64,000 bases of DNA from CAIRTM01 sp963723235 (GCA_963723235.1 CAVRPV010000010.1:310001-374000); one strand, 5' to 3'. Positions 9,701 to 20,101 are shown, numbered from the stretch's first letter. Numbers and translations are program-made. The notes: generated by a model from the sequence alone, not told the origin.

Positions 9701-10313
9701 TAAAAAAAGGCTGGAAAATATCGGTGACGTCAACCTCGGCGCCGCAACCGCCTTTGATGAACTCGATCAGCGCTTCCGGTTCCTGCAGGAACAGGAAACG
9801 GACCTGCTTAACGCAATCGAATCGCTTCAAAAGGTTATTGCAAAGATCAACCGCATTACAAAAGAAAAATTTCTGGAAACATTTACCACGATTAACGATC
9901 ACTTCACACGTCTGTTTCCGCTGCTTTTCAACGGCGGCAAAGCCTATATGGAATTGAGCGACGAGACTGATCTGCTTGAAACCGGCATCAATATTTTTGC
10001 GCAGCCTCCCGGTAAAAAACTCCAGAGCCTTGACCTTCTCTCCGGCGGTGAGCGGGCGCTGACGGTTATAGCCTTAATGTTCTCAATTTTCCTGACAAAG
10101 CCGAGCCCGTTCTGCCTGATGGACGAAATTGATGCCCCGCTCGATGACACCAACATCGGACGCTTTATTGATCATATGCATACAATGGCCAAGCGCTCAC
10201 AATTCATTATCGTAACCCACAACAAACTTTCCATGCAGGCCGCCGATTCTATGTACGGTGTAACCATGGAAGAACGCGGCGTTTCAAAAATCGTGTCCGT
10301 TAATATGAATTAA
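6753..10313 (+). CDS. smc: Chromosome segregation ATPase SMC
   Basis: The 1186-residue product is a full-length bacterial SMC, the ATPase core of the condensin that organises and segregates the chromosome. Order: N-terminal head with Walker A GPNGCGKSNVIDALRW, first coiled coil from about 165 to 500, hinge at about 500-680 (GLEGFNDGVRTIMG onward), second coiled coil, and C-terminal head with signature LLSGGERALTVIAL and Walker B FCLMDEIDAPLDDTN. The ATG at 6753 follows a GAGGT and is preferred over the upstream in-frame TTG at 6741. Oddity: the N-terminal head carries a short Asn-Gly repeat (bases 7014-7043). It is followed by ftsY, an arrangement common in bacteria. Confidence 0.96.
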   Translation: MQVKELEIAGFKSFVDPVRLSFQPGITALVGPNGCGKSNVIDALRWIMGEHNARNLRGTKMEDLIFNGSDTRKATGMAEVSLILQNINGNGNGNGNGSSLGSASEMQITRRLYRSGESEYFINKIPCRLKDIVELFLDSGIGSKSYSIMEQGKVDFILSLKPNDRRILIEEAAGIAKYRSRKKEAVSKMQSTKTNLSRLKDILHELQIQMKGLDLQVKRLKRYRVIKDEMKTIDLNLCAHRLCALMHERAQLEAELQQSRDHELKITADKNTLEAEIQQQRLLYIEQQKSLNQLQQDFYELKNTIQQAESTGEYNQRELIGTVDQLEKNKSAHEELTSHVEKLQQEIESRTGDLNAVKQSIDTIGNSCRESSDNLTNSKHTLRELQLRLEQENAALVKLNYDVTEVKNALLLNTRLREEVEIKQEKLLRETQVCDARMHELAQAKDLHTCELNTLVQQREHIEKELERLRTEIEQATADFQARNNAVQDIKEKISTLRARLNSLHELQDGLEGFNDGVRTIMGKEDGAAARFSGIRGLIADTIETTARYELAVEAALDRRLQAIIVDEPRNALQAIEQLKSCKSGRVSFIPVGLAQAEPVPQVPGAERLLDVLTIKPEYSQIVTAMLGSVYIADDLASALKLRSTHTQGVTFVTLQGEIIDNQCVITGGSVTDNGTGILKRNRELREFALVLEKLESTYTQLAAEREHSEHNLHTVRESFEGLSQSKQALDIQLVQQQSLLDQSDRELLQQKEKSNLLAFETQQAASQLEQQHNEYQLQIARQQQIRLAVEDKQRVLDELLHSEKGLRSGVEEKENRNTELRIDLASLQQKLESLQGNLEYLSVQRSSSSEKLTTLETEHRQLTEKKAALTESIEQGKTNLAQLRETSLEREACMQARTSEVQSLGDAVTTAEEALKAVRSERELIEPAIHALQLKLSNSTIHVDHLTHDVQERYGCTVQELPEPPEADAYDAQQSAERLEILKKRLENIGDVNLGAATAFDELDQRFRFLQEQETDLLNAIESLQKVIAKINRITKEKFLETFTTINDHFTRLFPLLFNGGKAYMELSDETDLLETGINIFAQPPGKKLQSLDLLSGGERALTVIALMFSIFLTKPSPFCLMDEIDAPLDDTNIGRFIDHMHTMAKRSQFIIVTHNKLSMQAADSMYGVTMEERGVSKIVSVNMN

Positions 10314-10376
10314 TACTATGGCGCGGCATGTAAACCCTGCGCAGTAACCAGCACCGGCTTCCGCCCGATACTATCT

Positions 10377-11318
10377 ATGACTGGAACAAGCAAGGAAAGC
10401 AGCGGTTTTTTTGCGCGGCTGAAACAGGGGCTGTCTAAGACCCACCTGGCCGTTACCCGCAAAATTGAAGAAGCGACCATGGGCCGGCGCGAGATCAGCG
10501 CAGATGTGCTTGATAAGCTCGAAGAGGCCCTGATCACTTCAGATCTGGGGATTGCCACAGCTGATCAGCTTATGAGCAAAATCCGCTGGCAGGTCAAGCG
10601 CAATGAACTCAGCGATGCCCATAAGATCAAAACAAGCCTGCGTGACGCGATTAAAGAAATCCTTGTAAAAACCGAACAGCCCCTTGAAATAAAGCCGGTT
10701 AAAAAACCATTCACTATCCTGACCATCGGCGTCAACGGCACCGGCAAGACAACGACCATTGCCAAGCTGGCCGCAATATTCAAACAGCAGGGGCACTCGG
10801 TAATGCTGGCTGCGGCTGACACCTTCCGCGCCGGCGCTATTGATCAGCTTGAAATCTGGGGCCAGAGAACGGGGTGCAGGGTGATCAAGCATGCCCCCGG
10901 TGCCGATCCGTCTGCCGTAGCATTCGATGCACTGCAATCGGCCCGCGCACGCTCAGTTGATATCCTGATTATCGACACAGCCGGACGCCTGCACACAAAA
11001 GCCCCGCTCATGGAAGAACTTAAAAAAATTGAGCGTATTATCGCCCGTGAGCATGAAGGCGCTCCGCATGAGACCCTGCTGGTACTTGATGCCACAACCG
11101 GACAGAATGCCATCTCTCAGGCCAGGCTTTTCAGCAGCACCCTGAAAGTGACCGGCATTGCTTTGACAAAGCTTGACGGAACGGCCAAGGGTGGAGTCAT
11201 CGTCGGTATCTCCGACGCACTGCATATTCCGATCCGCTACATCGGCGTGGGCGAAAAGGTGGAGGACCTGCGGCCCTTTAACGCACAAGAATTCGTCGAT
11301 GCCCTGTTTGATGACTGA
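10377..11318 (+). CDS. ftsY: Signal recognition particle receptor FtsY
   Basis: The 313-residue product is the SRP receptor GTPase that delivers ribosome-nascent chain complexes to the membrane. The N-terminal helical N domain (EISADVLDKLEEALITSDLG) is followed by the G domain: GVNGTGKTTTIAKLA (G1), DTFRAGAIDQLE, DTAGRLHTKAPLMEEL (G3), LTKLDGTAKGG (G4), and closing GEKVEDLRPFNAQEFVDALF. It lacks the long acidic A domain of E. coli FtsY, like many short FtsY proteins. It lies 63 bases after smc, probably co-transcribed. Confidence 0.96.
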   Translation: MTGTSKESSGFFARLKQGLSKTHLAVTRKIEEATMGRREISADVLDKLEEALITSDLGIATADQLMSKIRWQVKRNELSDAHKIKTSLRDAIKEILVKTEQPLEIKPVKKPFTILTIGVNGTGKTTTIAKLAAIFKQQGHSVMLAAADTFRAGAIDQLEIWGQRTGCRVIKHAPGADPSAVAFDALQSARARSVDILIIDTAGRLHTKAPLMEELKKIERIIAREHEGAPHETLLVLDATTGQNAISQARLFSSTLKVTGIALTKLDGTAKGGVIVGISDALHIPIRYIGVGEKVEDLRPFNAQEFVDALFDD

Positions 11319-11356
11319 TAAACGCAACTGTTCAGCTGGTTTAAAAAAATAAATCC

Positions 11357-13727
11357 TCACAGCGGAATGACTACCGGCTCTCTCAAAAGGAGCCGAATGC
11401 AGGAACCGGCCTTTGCAGCAAGACCGGGATGGGTCGCCTCCAGCGAAACAATCTGGCGCAGGTTGTCGGCTGTCCTGAAAATCAGCATCGCAAGATCGCC
11501 TTCATCCGCTCCGGTCAACTGCAAAACGTCCTCCCATGATCGCTGCAGGCTCCACAGATACAAGGCAGCCGCAGGCCAGAACTGAAGATTCGGCACAGAG
11601 AAACCGTGTTGTTTCTTAAGTTCCACAAGTGCCGCAATCTCGTTTTTCATGAGCGAATAACTCTGCCTGAGTTCCTGCTGATCCCACTGAACCTTTTCGT
11701 CCTGTTCAATGTCGCGGTATTTATCATTTACAAATACGGCAATTATTGCGCACAGCAGCTCCGGTTCCAGCGTCTCAAGCATTCCCTTCCTGATCAGCTC
11801 GGCAATGATCAACGGCTGGTCAAGGCGCAATTTGGCTGCCCAGTAGCCGTCCTTCGTAAGTGATCCATCTGCGTTTGCAAAACCATTCATGATCAGGAAA
11901 TCACAATGGCGCCTGAATTCAATCCAGAGAGCATCACGGGCCTCATTGAATGCCCGGGTGATCCAGGCCGCTTCATCAACAAGCCGATTAAAAAAATGCT
12001 TTTTCCCCAGTGCGCATATATCATAATTCGGGCACCGCGCACACGGGAGTTGATCCAGGGTCTGCTGCTGCCTGCCGATATCACGATCAATATCCTGCAG
12101 GGGAACAGCCGCATCAATCTCATTGTTATACAATCGCAGCTGACGGTCGAGTTTTTTGCGTTTTTTTTGCAAACGGGTCAGTTTTTGTTGAGATTCATAG
12201 CGCAGCGCCGAGCGCTCCTGTATCTGCTGTGCATCAGTACACAGCAGCCCGGTCATGTGCCGGCTGAACTTCTGCATGACACTGTCGTGGCGTTCTTCCA
12301 TTCGCCGCAGGGGTGCAGTGTTTTGAAAGGCGGCAAGCGAGGCCTTAAGTAAAGCGTGTATGCCATCCGGCGTTTGACTGACCAGCAGGTTCAGACACAT
12401 GGAAAAATTAATACTGATACGGCTTCTGATCGGCTCAGGGGCGGCATTTATCAACGTTTCAATCAGATGTGGGTTTTGAAACGGGCCATGCACCATAACG
12501 GCAAATCCGATATTATCTTTTCCGCTGCGCCCTGCCCTGCCGGTTGCCTGATGCAGATCGGTTGCCGAAAGATCGACGAATGCTGTTCCGTTAAAACGGT
12601 CGCTTTGCGCCAGCACAACCGTGCGGGCCGGAAAATTGACGCCGGCTGCCACGGTGGATGTTGAAAAAATAGCATCCAGACAGCCGTCATTCATCAGCTT
12701 TTCAATAACAATTTTCCAGTGCGGCAGCTGCCCGCCATGATGTGCGCCGACACCGTGATACTCGATGGTCTGCAGCTGCGGGTGCGCGGACAGAAAAGGA
12801 TATTCGTTTGATAATGTCATCCAATACCGCTCTGTATACGGCGGGATTTTGCTCTGGACTGACAAAATGGCGTCTGCAGGCAAGCAGGGCATTATTGCAC
12901 TCAATGCGTGATTTAAGGAAAAAAATTGCCGGCAGTAGATTAAACTCGTCAAGCTCGCGCAGAATACCTCATAGGGAAGCTGCGACTGCGACGGCGAAAA
13001 CGTCCGGCTTGGGTCTGCTGCAAGACAAGCTCAATTTTGTGGGCGATATCCGTCAAGCCGCTGAGCGGAACCAGTTCGCCATCGGGCAGCAGGTACAGCG
13101 GATAGATCGGCACCGGCCGCCGATCGGAATGCACAACGGTGCAGTGATGCGTGCGAATCGACAATGAGCCATGCGGCAATCTCGCGCGTCATTTGGGACG
13201 GTGGCAGAGAGCATGAGCAGCCGTACCCGCGTGGGCAGGTAAATCATCACCTCTTCCCACACGACGCCGCGGTCGCGGTCGCCAAGATAATGGGCTTCGT
13301 CAAGCACGACCAGGTCGGACTTGAAGTCCTGACACGTGGCCATGGAATCATAGAGCTGATTTCTCAGAATCTCCGTGGTGCCGACGATAATGCTGGCATC
13401 CGTGTTTTCCTTGCGGTCGCCGGTCAGGACGCCCACATTATCCTGGCCGAACTCGGCGCAGAACTCATGGTATTTCGAGTTTGAAAGAGCCTTGAGCGGA
13501 GAGGCATACCAGGCGCGCTTGCCTTGCATGCAAGCACCCGCGCATGGCCTGACTGCGCAATCCAGGTTTTCCCGCTGCCCGTAGGCGCGCTGACCAGCAC
13601 ATCGGTCTCGCTGAATTTTCTCGCAGTGCTTCAAGCTGAAAATCATCGGGTATGAAAGCGACGTTGCAGCCGGGCTGCCGATACCGGCAAAAATTTTTTT
13701 CAGCTGCCGGTCGGCTTTTGGGCTCAA
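11357..13727 (-). pseudogene. Ski2/HelY-like DEAD/DEAH helicase, frameshifted several times
   Basis: Read leftwards, this is a superfamily II helicase broken by single-base indels. Fragments in three frames join as FIPDDFQLEAL (Q-motif region), SAPTGSGKTWIAQ (Walker A), LVVLDEAHYLGDRDRG (DEAH box), LMLSATVP (motif III), then, from about 12952 on, STSTVAAGVNFPART and HQATGRAGRSG (motif VI). The C-terminal half, with CARCPNYDICALGKKHF and the following helical region, resembles the DSHCT part of HelY/Mtr4-like helicases. At least four indels lie between about 12950 and 13640; one is a missing A in the run encoding GAGAAAATTC. The true start is uncertain and may lie upstream near 13775. Sequencing error or real decay are both possible. 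Confidence 0.72.
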
Positions 13728-14064
13728 ACGTTCCCGGCTATGCTGATGGGGCTCATGCTCGGCTGATTTTCTTTTCCTGCGATGTGATCAATTCACGGCG
13801 TATGAACATTGTCGTAACGAATTACTTCAATGTTATCGAAAGCACCGGATGCATACCATGTTGACGTTGGCGTACAGACTTATAGGCGCATATAATTCAG
13901 CCTTTAAGCCACAATACTCAATTTCATTTCATTGTGGCAACAATATTTTAAAATTTTACTTCACATTACCAAAAAAATGTTATTTATAAATACTTATTGT
14001 ATGATAAACGTGTATCCGATATTCAGCACACTTATTTATCATACCTATAGAGGAATACCGAATC
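13728..14064. other. Intergenic region between helicase and SHMT
   Basis: The left part probably still encodes the N-terminus of the helicase read leftwards. The AT-rich right part (about 13890-14050) precedes the SHMT start and ends in AGAGGA, a good ribosome-binding site. No other element is clear. Confidence 0.3.
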
Positions 14065-15320
14065 ATGTACGAACATGAATTTGAAGCCACAAACAATTGA
14101 TACACAGTCAAAAACAGGATGAATGGCGCGATAAACCATCAATCTGATTGCCAGTGAAAACATCCTGAGCCGTACGGGTGCGCAAACTTGCCGGCATCCG
14201 ATTTTGCCCATCGCTATGCCGAAGGCCATCCCGGCGAGCGATATTATCGCGGCACAAATTACATAGATGAAATCGAAAGCAAGCTCAAATCAAAGCTAAA
14301 AATCCTGTTTCAATGCGACCACACCGAAGTTCGCCCGATCAGCGGCACCAATGCCAATGAGGCGGTTTTCAGCAAATTCGTCAACCACGCAAGATATTGT
14401 CATGGCGAATTCAACTCCCGGCGGCGGCCATATCAGCCATCACCGCATCGGCTCGCTGGGCAAATTCACCAAAAACATCATCGATTTCCCCATCACGCCC
14501 GACGGCTATCACATGGATGTGGAAAAAACCAAATACCTGATCAAAACAACAAAACCGAAGCTGATCGTGCTGGGCAAAAGCCTGTTTTTGTTTCCCGAGC
14601 CGATTAGAAGAGCTGCGTGATGTATGCGAGAAAACCAAAAGACATTCTCTATGATGCCGCCCATGTGCTCGGCCTTGTTGCCAGGAGACAATTCCAGGAC
14701 CCGCTGCAGGAAGGCGCCTATCTGATTACCGGCAGCACGCACAAGACCTATTTCGGCTCACAGCGCGGCGTCATCCTCAGCAATATGGTGCCGAAGACAT
14801 GGCGCAAGATAGATCGCGGCGCTTTCCCGGGCTCATCAAGCAATCATCACCTGGACACACTTGCCCAGCTGGCGCTTGCCACCAATGAAATGATGGAATT
14901 CGGCGAGCACTATGCTGAGCATGTTATCGCCAATGCAAAGGCGCTGGCCGCCGCACTTGACAAGCAGGGCTTTACTGTTGAAGGCAAGGAGTTCGGCTAT
15001 ACGGAGAGCCATCAGGTTGCAGTCAATGTCGGCAAATATCGGCGGCGGAGAAAAGGTCTCCAAGGAGCTTGAAATAAACGACATCATCCTCAACATGAAC
15101 ATGCTGCCGCATGAGCCGCTCAGCAATCATGACCATCCCGACGGCATCCGCATCGGCGTTCAGGAAATGACGCAGGTTCGGCATGGGTCCGGCGGAGATG
15201 GAACACATTGCCCGTCTCATGAAAGAATGTGTCATGGACAACAAGGAGGTAAAGGCTGAGGTTCATGCTTTCAGAGCCAAGTACGCTGAAGTTAAGTACA
15301 GCTTTGACGACCGCCAGTAG
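14065..15320 (+). pseudogene. Serine hydroxymethyltransferase-like gene, multiply frameshifted
   Basis: Fragments in all three frames read in order as an SHMT-family PLP enzyme: INLIASENILSRT, then ASDFAHRYAEGHPGERYYRG, STPGGGHISHHRIGS, ILYDAAHVLGLV, ITGSTHKTYFGSQRG (the PLP Lys is the K of THKT), and a C-terminal piece ending KYSFDDRQ. SHMT interconverts serine and glycine with tetrahydrofolate. The GGGHISH form resembles the archaeal-type enzymes more than E. coli GlyA. The start at 14065 follows AGAGGA. At least six single-base indels break it (near 14090, 14145, 14180, 14390, 14600, 15040 and 15170), for example an extra A near 14605. So many lesions without substitution stops suggest local sequence error. 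Confidence 0.75.
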
Positions 15321-15449
15321 CGCACGCGCTAAACGACGATACAAATTCAATCGACTTGACCGCGGCGCACAGTGTTTGTGCGCCGCACTTTTTTTCACAG
15401 GCACCGCAGTTCAACCAAATCCCGTCAGCGCCGCCCGTCTGAACCGCTT

Positions 15450-16250
15450 ATGATTATTGATTTTCACACACACATTTTCCCGGATGAACAGGCAGCTGCG
15501 GTTTTAAACAAAACTGCGCAGATGTTCAATGTTCCCACGTTCGGCGCAGCTACCGCAGACGACCTGTTGTGCAGAATGGATACCTGTGAAATCTCACGAG
15601 CCGTCATTCACATGGTTGCGCCCCATCCATCCCACGTTGCACCGACCAACACCTGGCTGATCAATCTCAAGCAAAACCGGTTCATAAAATTCGGCACACT
15701 TCATCCCGCCCAGACAAACGTCAATGATGAAATTTCCCGGCTGCGTGATCACGGCGTTCAAGGCATTAAATTCCAGCCTGACATACAGCAGTTCTTCCCG
15801 GATGACGCTGAGCTCATGTATCCCCTGTACGAGGCCATTTCCCTGGCCGGCATGAAGGTCATGTTTCACGTCGGCGGCGAGCCGCTCCCCGGCCCGAATG
15901 ACCGCTCTAAACCGCACATGATTGCCTCAATCGCCAAAGACTTTCCCCATCTCAGCATTATCGCCGCCCATCTGGGCGGGCTGAACATGTGGGAGAATGT
16001 GCTCACGCACCTGGCCGGCCTGCCGAACGTCTACATGGAATCATCATTGAGTTATGAGTTTATCAAACCAGAGCTTGCACAAAAGATTATCCGCGCACAC
16101 GGCCATGAAAAAATATTTTTCGGCAGCGATTATCCCTTTGGCGATATCGCCCGCTCGCTCAGCGCAGCCCGCATGGTCGGATTTCTCAGCCCTGATGAGC
16201 GCGACGATATTCTCGGCCGTAATGCTGACCGGTTTTTCGCTGCTGCCTGA
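15450..16250 (+). CDS. Amidohydrolase family 2 protein (metal-dependent hydrolase)
   Basis: The 266-residue product starts MIIDFHTHIFPDEQA; the HTH pair begins the metal site of the Amidohydro_2 (ACMSD-like, TIM-barrel) family. Other family marks are FHVGGEPLPG, HLGGLNMWENV and the closing FFGSDYPFGDIARS with the metal-binding Asp. These enzymes hydrolyse or decarboxylate varied small molecules, so the substrate cannot be named. I chose the ATG at 15450 because the metal motif follows directly; the in-frame extension upstream is not conserved in style. It sits in a run of rightward genes with the cytochrome c and FprA. Confidence 0.82.
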   Translation: MIIDFHTHIFPDEQAAAVLNKTAQMFNVPTFGAATADDLLCRMDTCEISRAVIHMVAPHPSHVAPTNTWLINLKQNRFIKFGTLHPAQTNVNDEISRLRDHGVQGIKFQPDIQQFFPDDAELMYPLYEAISLAGMKVMFHVGGEPLPGPNDRSKPHMIASIAKDFPHLSIIAAHLGGLNMWENVLTHLAGLPNVYMESSLSYEFIKPELAQKIIRAHGHEKIFFGSDYPFGDIARSLSAARMVGFLSPDERDDILGRNADRFFAAA

Positions 16251-16482
16251 ATACATGGTTTATCCGGCATAATGCCATCAGTCATGCCATCAAAGACTGT
16301 GTGCTATTTTGTGATTGCTTATCATTTTCCGCTTTATTTTGGGCACGGTTACATGCTATTTTTTCCCAAGAACCATGCGCAATAATAGCAACCGCTACCG
16401 AGATCAATCGTGCCTGCAGGTAATCGCGATTTTTGAGTGAATCAAGAACAACATCCCCTAATCGCACCAAAGGAGACAGACC

Positions 16483-17881
16483 ATGAAAACACGAATCGAC
16501 ACAGATACGCCTGCCTCTCACCAGCCTTATGCTAATGGCCGGTTTTTTATGCACCGTCACGGGCGCGAATGCAGAAAACCCGGCAGCTCCGTTCTTTCCC
16601 TCGCAGGTGCGCACAGCAACAGGGCAGCCGATCAAGCACACTGACTATGAATCCCCTGAAATCTGCGCAGGATGCCATACTGATTTACACAAACAGTGGA
16701 AAGGCTCCATGCACGGGGCAGCATTTATTGACCCGATCTTTCAAGCATTATGGAAGATGGGTGAAAAGGAAACAAAAGGGCTCACGAACAATCTGTGCGG
16801 CGGCTGTCACGGTGCGGTAGGCGTCATGTCAAATGAGCTGACATTTAAGGACGGCGAATTTCAAGCCCCGGATATTGCAAAGGAAGGCGTTCACTGCGAC
16901 CTTTGCCATACCATTACTGCCAGTTCCTTTGCAGATACACCAAACTATGAACCCGGCAATGCTTCCTTTGTTTCTTCACCGGGAGCAGTAAAGCGCGGGC
17001 CGCATGCAGACAGTGAATCCCCTTACCATGAAACTGCTTTTTCCGAGTTGCATACCTCATCACTTTTTTGTGCGAACTGCCACCAGGTCTTTCATCCGAT
17101 AAATAATTTCCACATTGAACGTACCTATGATGAATGGAAATATTCCGTGTACGCCCAAAACAATATTCAGTGCCAGGATTGCCACATGATGCCTGTCGAC
17201 CAGGCCAGCGAAGCAGCCAGGACTCTCAAAAAACAGAAGAATCCCGGTAAATCGACCTCCATGGGACCAGACAGGGAAAATATCTTTACGCATGATTTTG
17301 TCGGCGCCAATTTTACTGTTCCGGAATTGCTCGGGAACAAAGAGCACGGTCAGATTGCCCGCAAACGGCTGCAAAGTGCAGCCGAATTAACAATCAAGGC
17401 GCCTGCACAGGTCAAAAAAGGTGAGCTTGCCAACATAGCCGTTACGGTGAAAAATGTCGGTGCCGGCCATAACCTGCCAACCAGCCTTTCAGAAGTGCGT
17501 CAAATGTGGCTTGACGTCCAGATTCTTGATTCAAAAGGCAAGGAAATTTTCAGGTCGGGGAACCTTGATAAAGAAGGAAACATCACGGGAGATCCCAGGA
17601 TTTTCAATGCCCACGCTCTTGACAAGGACGGCAAGGATACCTATAAACCCTGGGAAATTGCCAAATTTCAATATAACAAGACTATACCGCCTAAGGGTTC
17701 TGCAACTGAAAAGTTTTATTTCCTCATCCCTGATGATGCCAAGGGCGATCTTACAATCAACACAGTACTGCGATACCGCTCCTATCCGCAGGATCTAGCG
17801 AACCTGCTGCTTGGCGAAAAGGCTTTTGAACTGCCGATTTGCGATATGGTAAAAAAAGAAACAAAAATCCTGCTCAAATAA
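16483..17881 (+). CDS. Pentahaem cytochrome c (cytochrome c-554-like), signal peptide frameshifted
   Basis: Five haem-binding CXXCH motifs occur in order: CAGCH, CGGCH, CDLCH, CANCH and CQDCH. The C-terminal 170 residues form a beta-rich domain (VTVKNVGAGHNLPTS) seen in cytochrome c-554/multihaem family members. It should act in the periplasm in electron transfer; the partner is unknown. A strong ribosome-binding site (AGGAGA) precedes an ATG at 16483, but that frame leaves the cytochrome frame after a few codons. The frame with hydrophobic LPLTSLMLMAGFLCTV and ANA cleavage site opens only from an ATG at 16529. A one-base indel between 16485 and 16529 would restore a normal signal peptide. 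Confidence 0.85.
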
Positions 17882-17906
17882 TTAACAGGTTCAAAGGAGT
17901 TGCAAC

Positions 17907-19089
17907 ATGGCTGTTGAGCTGAAAAAAGGAATTTACTGGGTTGGCGCGATTGACTGGAACTTGCGGGACTTTCACGGATACGTGACCGGCAGAGGTGCAA
18001 CGTATAACAGCTACCTGATTATCGATGAAAAAATTACGCTGATTGACACGGTAAAAGCCCCTTTTTATGATGAAATGCTTTCGAGAATCAAACAGATAAT
18101 TGATCCATCGAAAATCGACTACCTTGTTTCCAATCACCTTGAGCCCGACCACTCGGGATCAATACCGCTTTTTATGCGGGATTTTAAAAACGCAAAAATC
18201 TATACCGGCAAAATGGCTGAAAAGGGATTTAAAAAATATTATCCGGGCATCGAATTTGAAACAGTAAAAACCGGAGACAGCCTCAATCTTGGCAAACGAA
18301 CCATTCAGTTCATTGAAACCCCCATGATCCATTGGCCTGACAGTATCTTCAGCTACATCCCTGAAGAAGAGCTCCTGTTTTCAATGGACGGCTTCGGCCA
18401 GCACATTGCGACATCCGGCAGGTTTGATGATGAAGTGGATATGCATGACGTCATGTTTGAAGCCGGCAAGTATTATGCAAACCTGCTCACCCACCTGTCT
18501 CCGCTTATCAGCAGCACGTTAAAAAAAGTTGCCGAAATGAACCTGCAGATCGACATGATAGCCCCGAGCCACGGCATCATCTGGAGAAAATACATCCCGG
18601 AGATTATGGAGGCCTATCAGCGCTGGAGCAGCGCACAGACAAGGAAAAAAATTGTGGTCGTGTATGACACCATGTGGAAGAGCACGGAAAAAATGGCCGG
18701 TGTTATCGCGGAAACGGTTTCCAGCCACGGTATTGAAGTTGCGCTGTTAAGCCTGCATGAAAACCACCGAAGCGATATCATGGCGGCATTGCTCGAAGCA
18801 GCAGGCCTGTTTCTCGGTTCTCCGACAATACACCGCAACCTGTTTCCGACCGTAGCCGATTTGCTCTGTTACATGCGCGGCCTGAAACCCGGCAAAAAGC
18901 TCGCAGCAGCATTCGGGTCCTACGGCTGGAGCGGCGAAGCCACCTGATTTAATCACTGAGGCCCTGAAGGAAATCGGCTTTGACGTTATCGGCCCCGGTC
19001 TCAAGGCTCAATTCTTCCCCGATGCATCTGAAGAAGCATCCGCCAAAGCGCTGGCAGAAGACATGGTACATCGTATACTTACTAAATGA
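17907..19089 (+). CDS. FprA-type flavo-diiron protein (rubredoxin:oxygen oxidoreductase), frameshift near C-terminus
   Basis: The N-terminal metallo-beta-lactamase domain carries the diiron ligands in SNHLEPDHSGS, SMDGFGQH and APSHGIIWRKY. From about residue 250 a flavodoxin domain follows (VVVYDTMWKSTEKMA, LGSPTIHRNLFP, AFGSYGWSGEA). Such A-type flavoproteins reduce O2 to water, or NO to N2O, in anaerobes, using electrons from rubredoxin. The frame stops at 18947 just after GSYGWSGEAT; the expected end (PDLITEALKEIGFDVIGPG and on to VHRILTK) continues in another frame to a stop at 19089, so one base is gained or lost near 18942. The start follows AAAGGAG. The small rubredoxin gene downstream is the likely electron donor. 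Confidence 0.88.
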
Positions 19090-19165
19090 ACCACATGCTG
19101 GTCATCATGAACAACGGCAATCTGCATCAACGAACAAACAAAGAGAACATGAGAGGAGAAAAGCC

Positions 19166-19276
19166 ATGAAAAAATGGAAATGCACTATTTGCGGTTATAT
19201 TCATAAAGGCCCTAATCCGCCGGAAAAATGCCCCATCTGCGGAGCATCGAAGAACAGTTTTAAGGAAACAGATTAA
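19166..19276 (+). CDS. Small rubredoxin-like protein
   Basis: A 36-residue protein starts MKKWKCTICGYIHKG and has a second pair in EKCPICGASK, giving the CX2C...CX2C iron site of the rubredoxin-like domain found at the end of rubrerythrins. It is shorter than classical rubredoxin (about 52 residues). A strong ribosome-binding site (GAGAGGAG) precedes the ATG. Its place 76 bases after FprA suggests it is the electron carrier for that oxygen reductase. Confidence 0.85.
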   Translation: MKKWKCTICGYIHKGPNPPEKCPICGASKNSFKETD

Positions 19277-19413
19277 ATCGAATCCGCCCCTGCAGATATT
19301 ACGGAGTTTTTATGGCAACCACCCGCCCCTCATTGAACGCCATGCAATGCAATAGCGCATATGCCTCATAACTGCCATAGGCAGGCATTGAACTGTGCAC
19401 TGTGGACAGACAG

Positions 19414-19450
19414 CAAAAAAAAGACGGCTGAAACGAGCCGTCTTTTTTTT
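19414..19450. terminator. Bidirectional intrinsic terminator
   Basis: AGACGGCT (19422-19429) pairs with AGCCGTCT (19436-19443) over a six-base loop, with an A run before and a T run after. It can end transcription of both the rubredoxin operon (+) and the cupredoxin-like gene (-). Confidence 0.9.
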
Positions 19451-19454
19451 GCTG

Positions 19455-19925
19455 TTAAATTAATGTTACTCTACAGTAATAACTCCCTTTAAATTCCTTA
19501 ATGGCACCACGCGGCTGATAGGTGGCACCTTCCGGGGCCTTCCGAAACACATAATTATATGTGCCCTTTTCAACAAAGCACAAGCTTGCAACCGAACCCT
19601 GGGGGATTAAATTTGAAATAAAAGACCCCTGCTCATCAATTATAAAATTAACAGGGCTTTTACAGGCCATGGTAACCTGCTTACCCTCAAACTGTAACTG
19701 TACCATAGCACGTGCGTCATTCATCCAGATTACTGTTGTCCCGGCTTTAACGCTCACTTCAGCGGGTGAAATCCCTGCGAGATAATTAAGGCGGATCAGT
19801 TGATGCGCCTTAATGTCAAACGTTTGCTGTATTTTCTCCTGAGATTCTTCGGCATAGACTGAGGCTGAAAGCACACTACACATAATAATGCCGACAACGA
19901 TCATAAAGATATTTTTCTTCTGCAT
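19455..19925 (-). CDS. Exported cupredoxin-like protein
   Basis: The 156-residue product has a signal peptide (KKNIFMIVVGIIMCSVLSA with cleavage near VYA) and a beta-rich body. ISPAEVSVKAGTTVIWMNDA and the later VEKGTYNYVFRK resemble the strands of plastocyanin-like cupredoxin domains. The usual copper ligands are not evident: no His follows the WMND strand, and the C-terminal Cys-His-Met cluster is absent. It may be a copper-free cupredoxin fold protein. The start at 19925 follows GGGGGCG. It is read leftwards as a single gene. Confidence 0.6.
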   Translation of the reverse strand: MQKKNIFMIVVGIIMCSVLSASVYAEESQEKIQQTFDIKAHQLIRLNYLAGISPAEVSVKAGTTVIWMNDARAMVQLQFEGKQVTMACKSPVNFIIDEQGSFISNLIPQGSVASLCFVEKGTYNYVFRKAPEGATYQPRGAIKEFKGSYYCRVTLI

Positions 19926-20101
19926 GTTCGCCCCCTTCGTAATGGGTCAATAATAGGTTGATACTACCATTTTTTCGCTATCTTTGAGCAAAGTATAGTA
20001 AAGCCCTTATGCATAGTCAAGCAATTATAATGTAAAAACTGCAGTGCTGTTACATCAAAAATACCGCGCCTGAATCGCCGGTTCAGGACATAGTACCAGA
20101 T

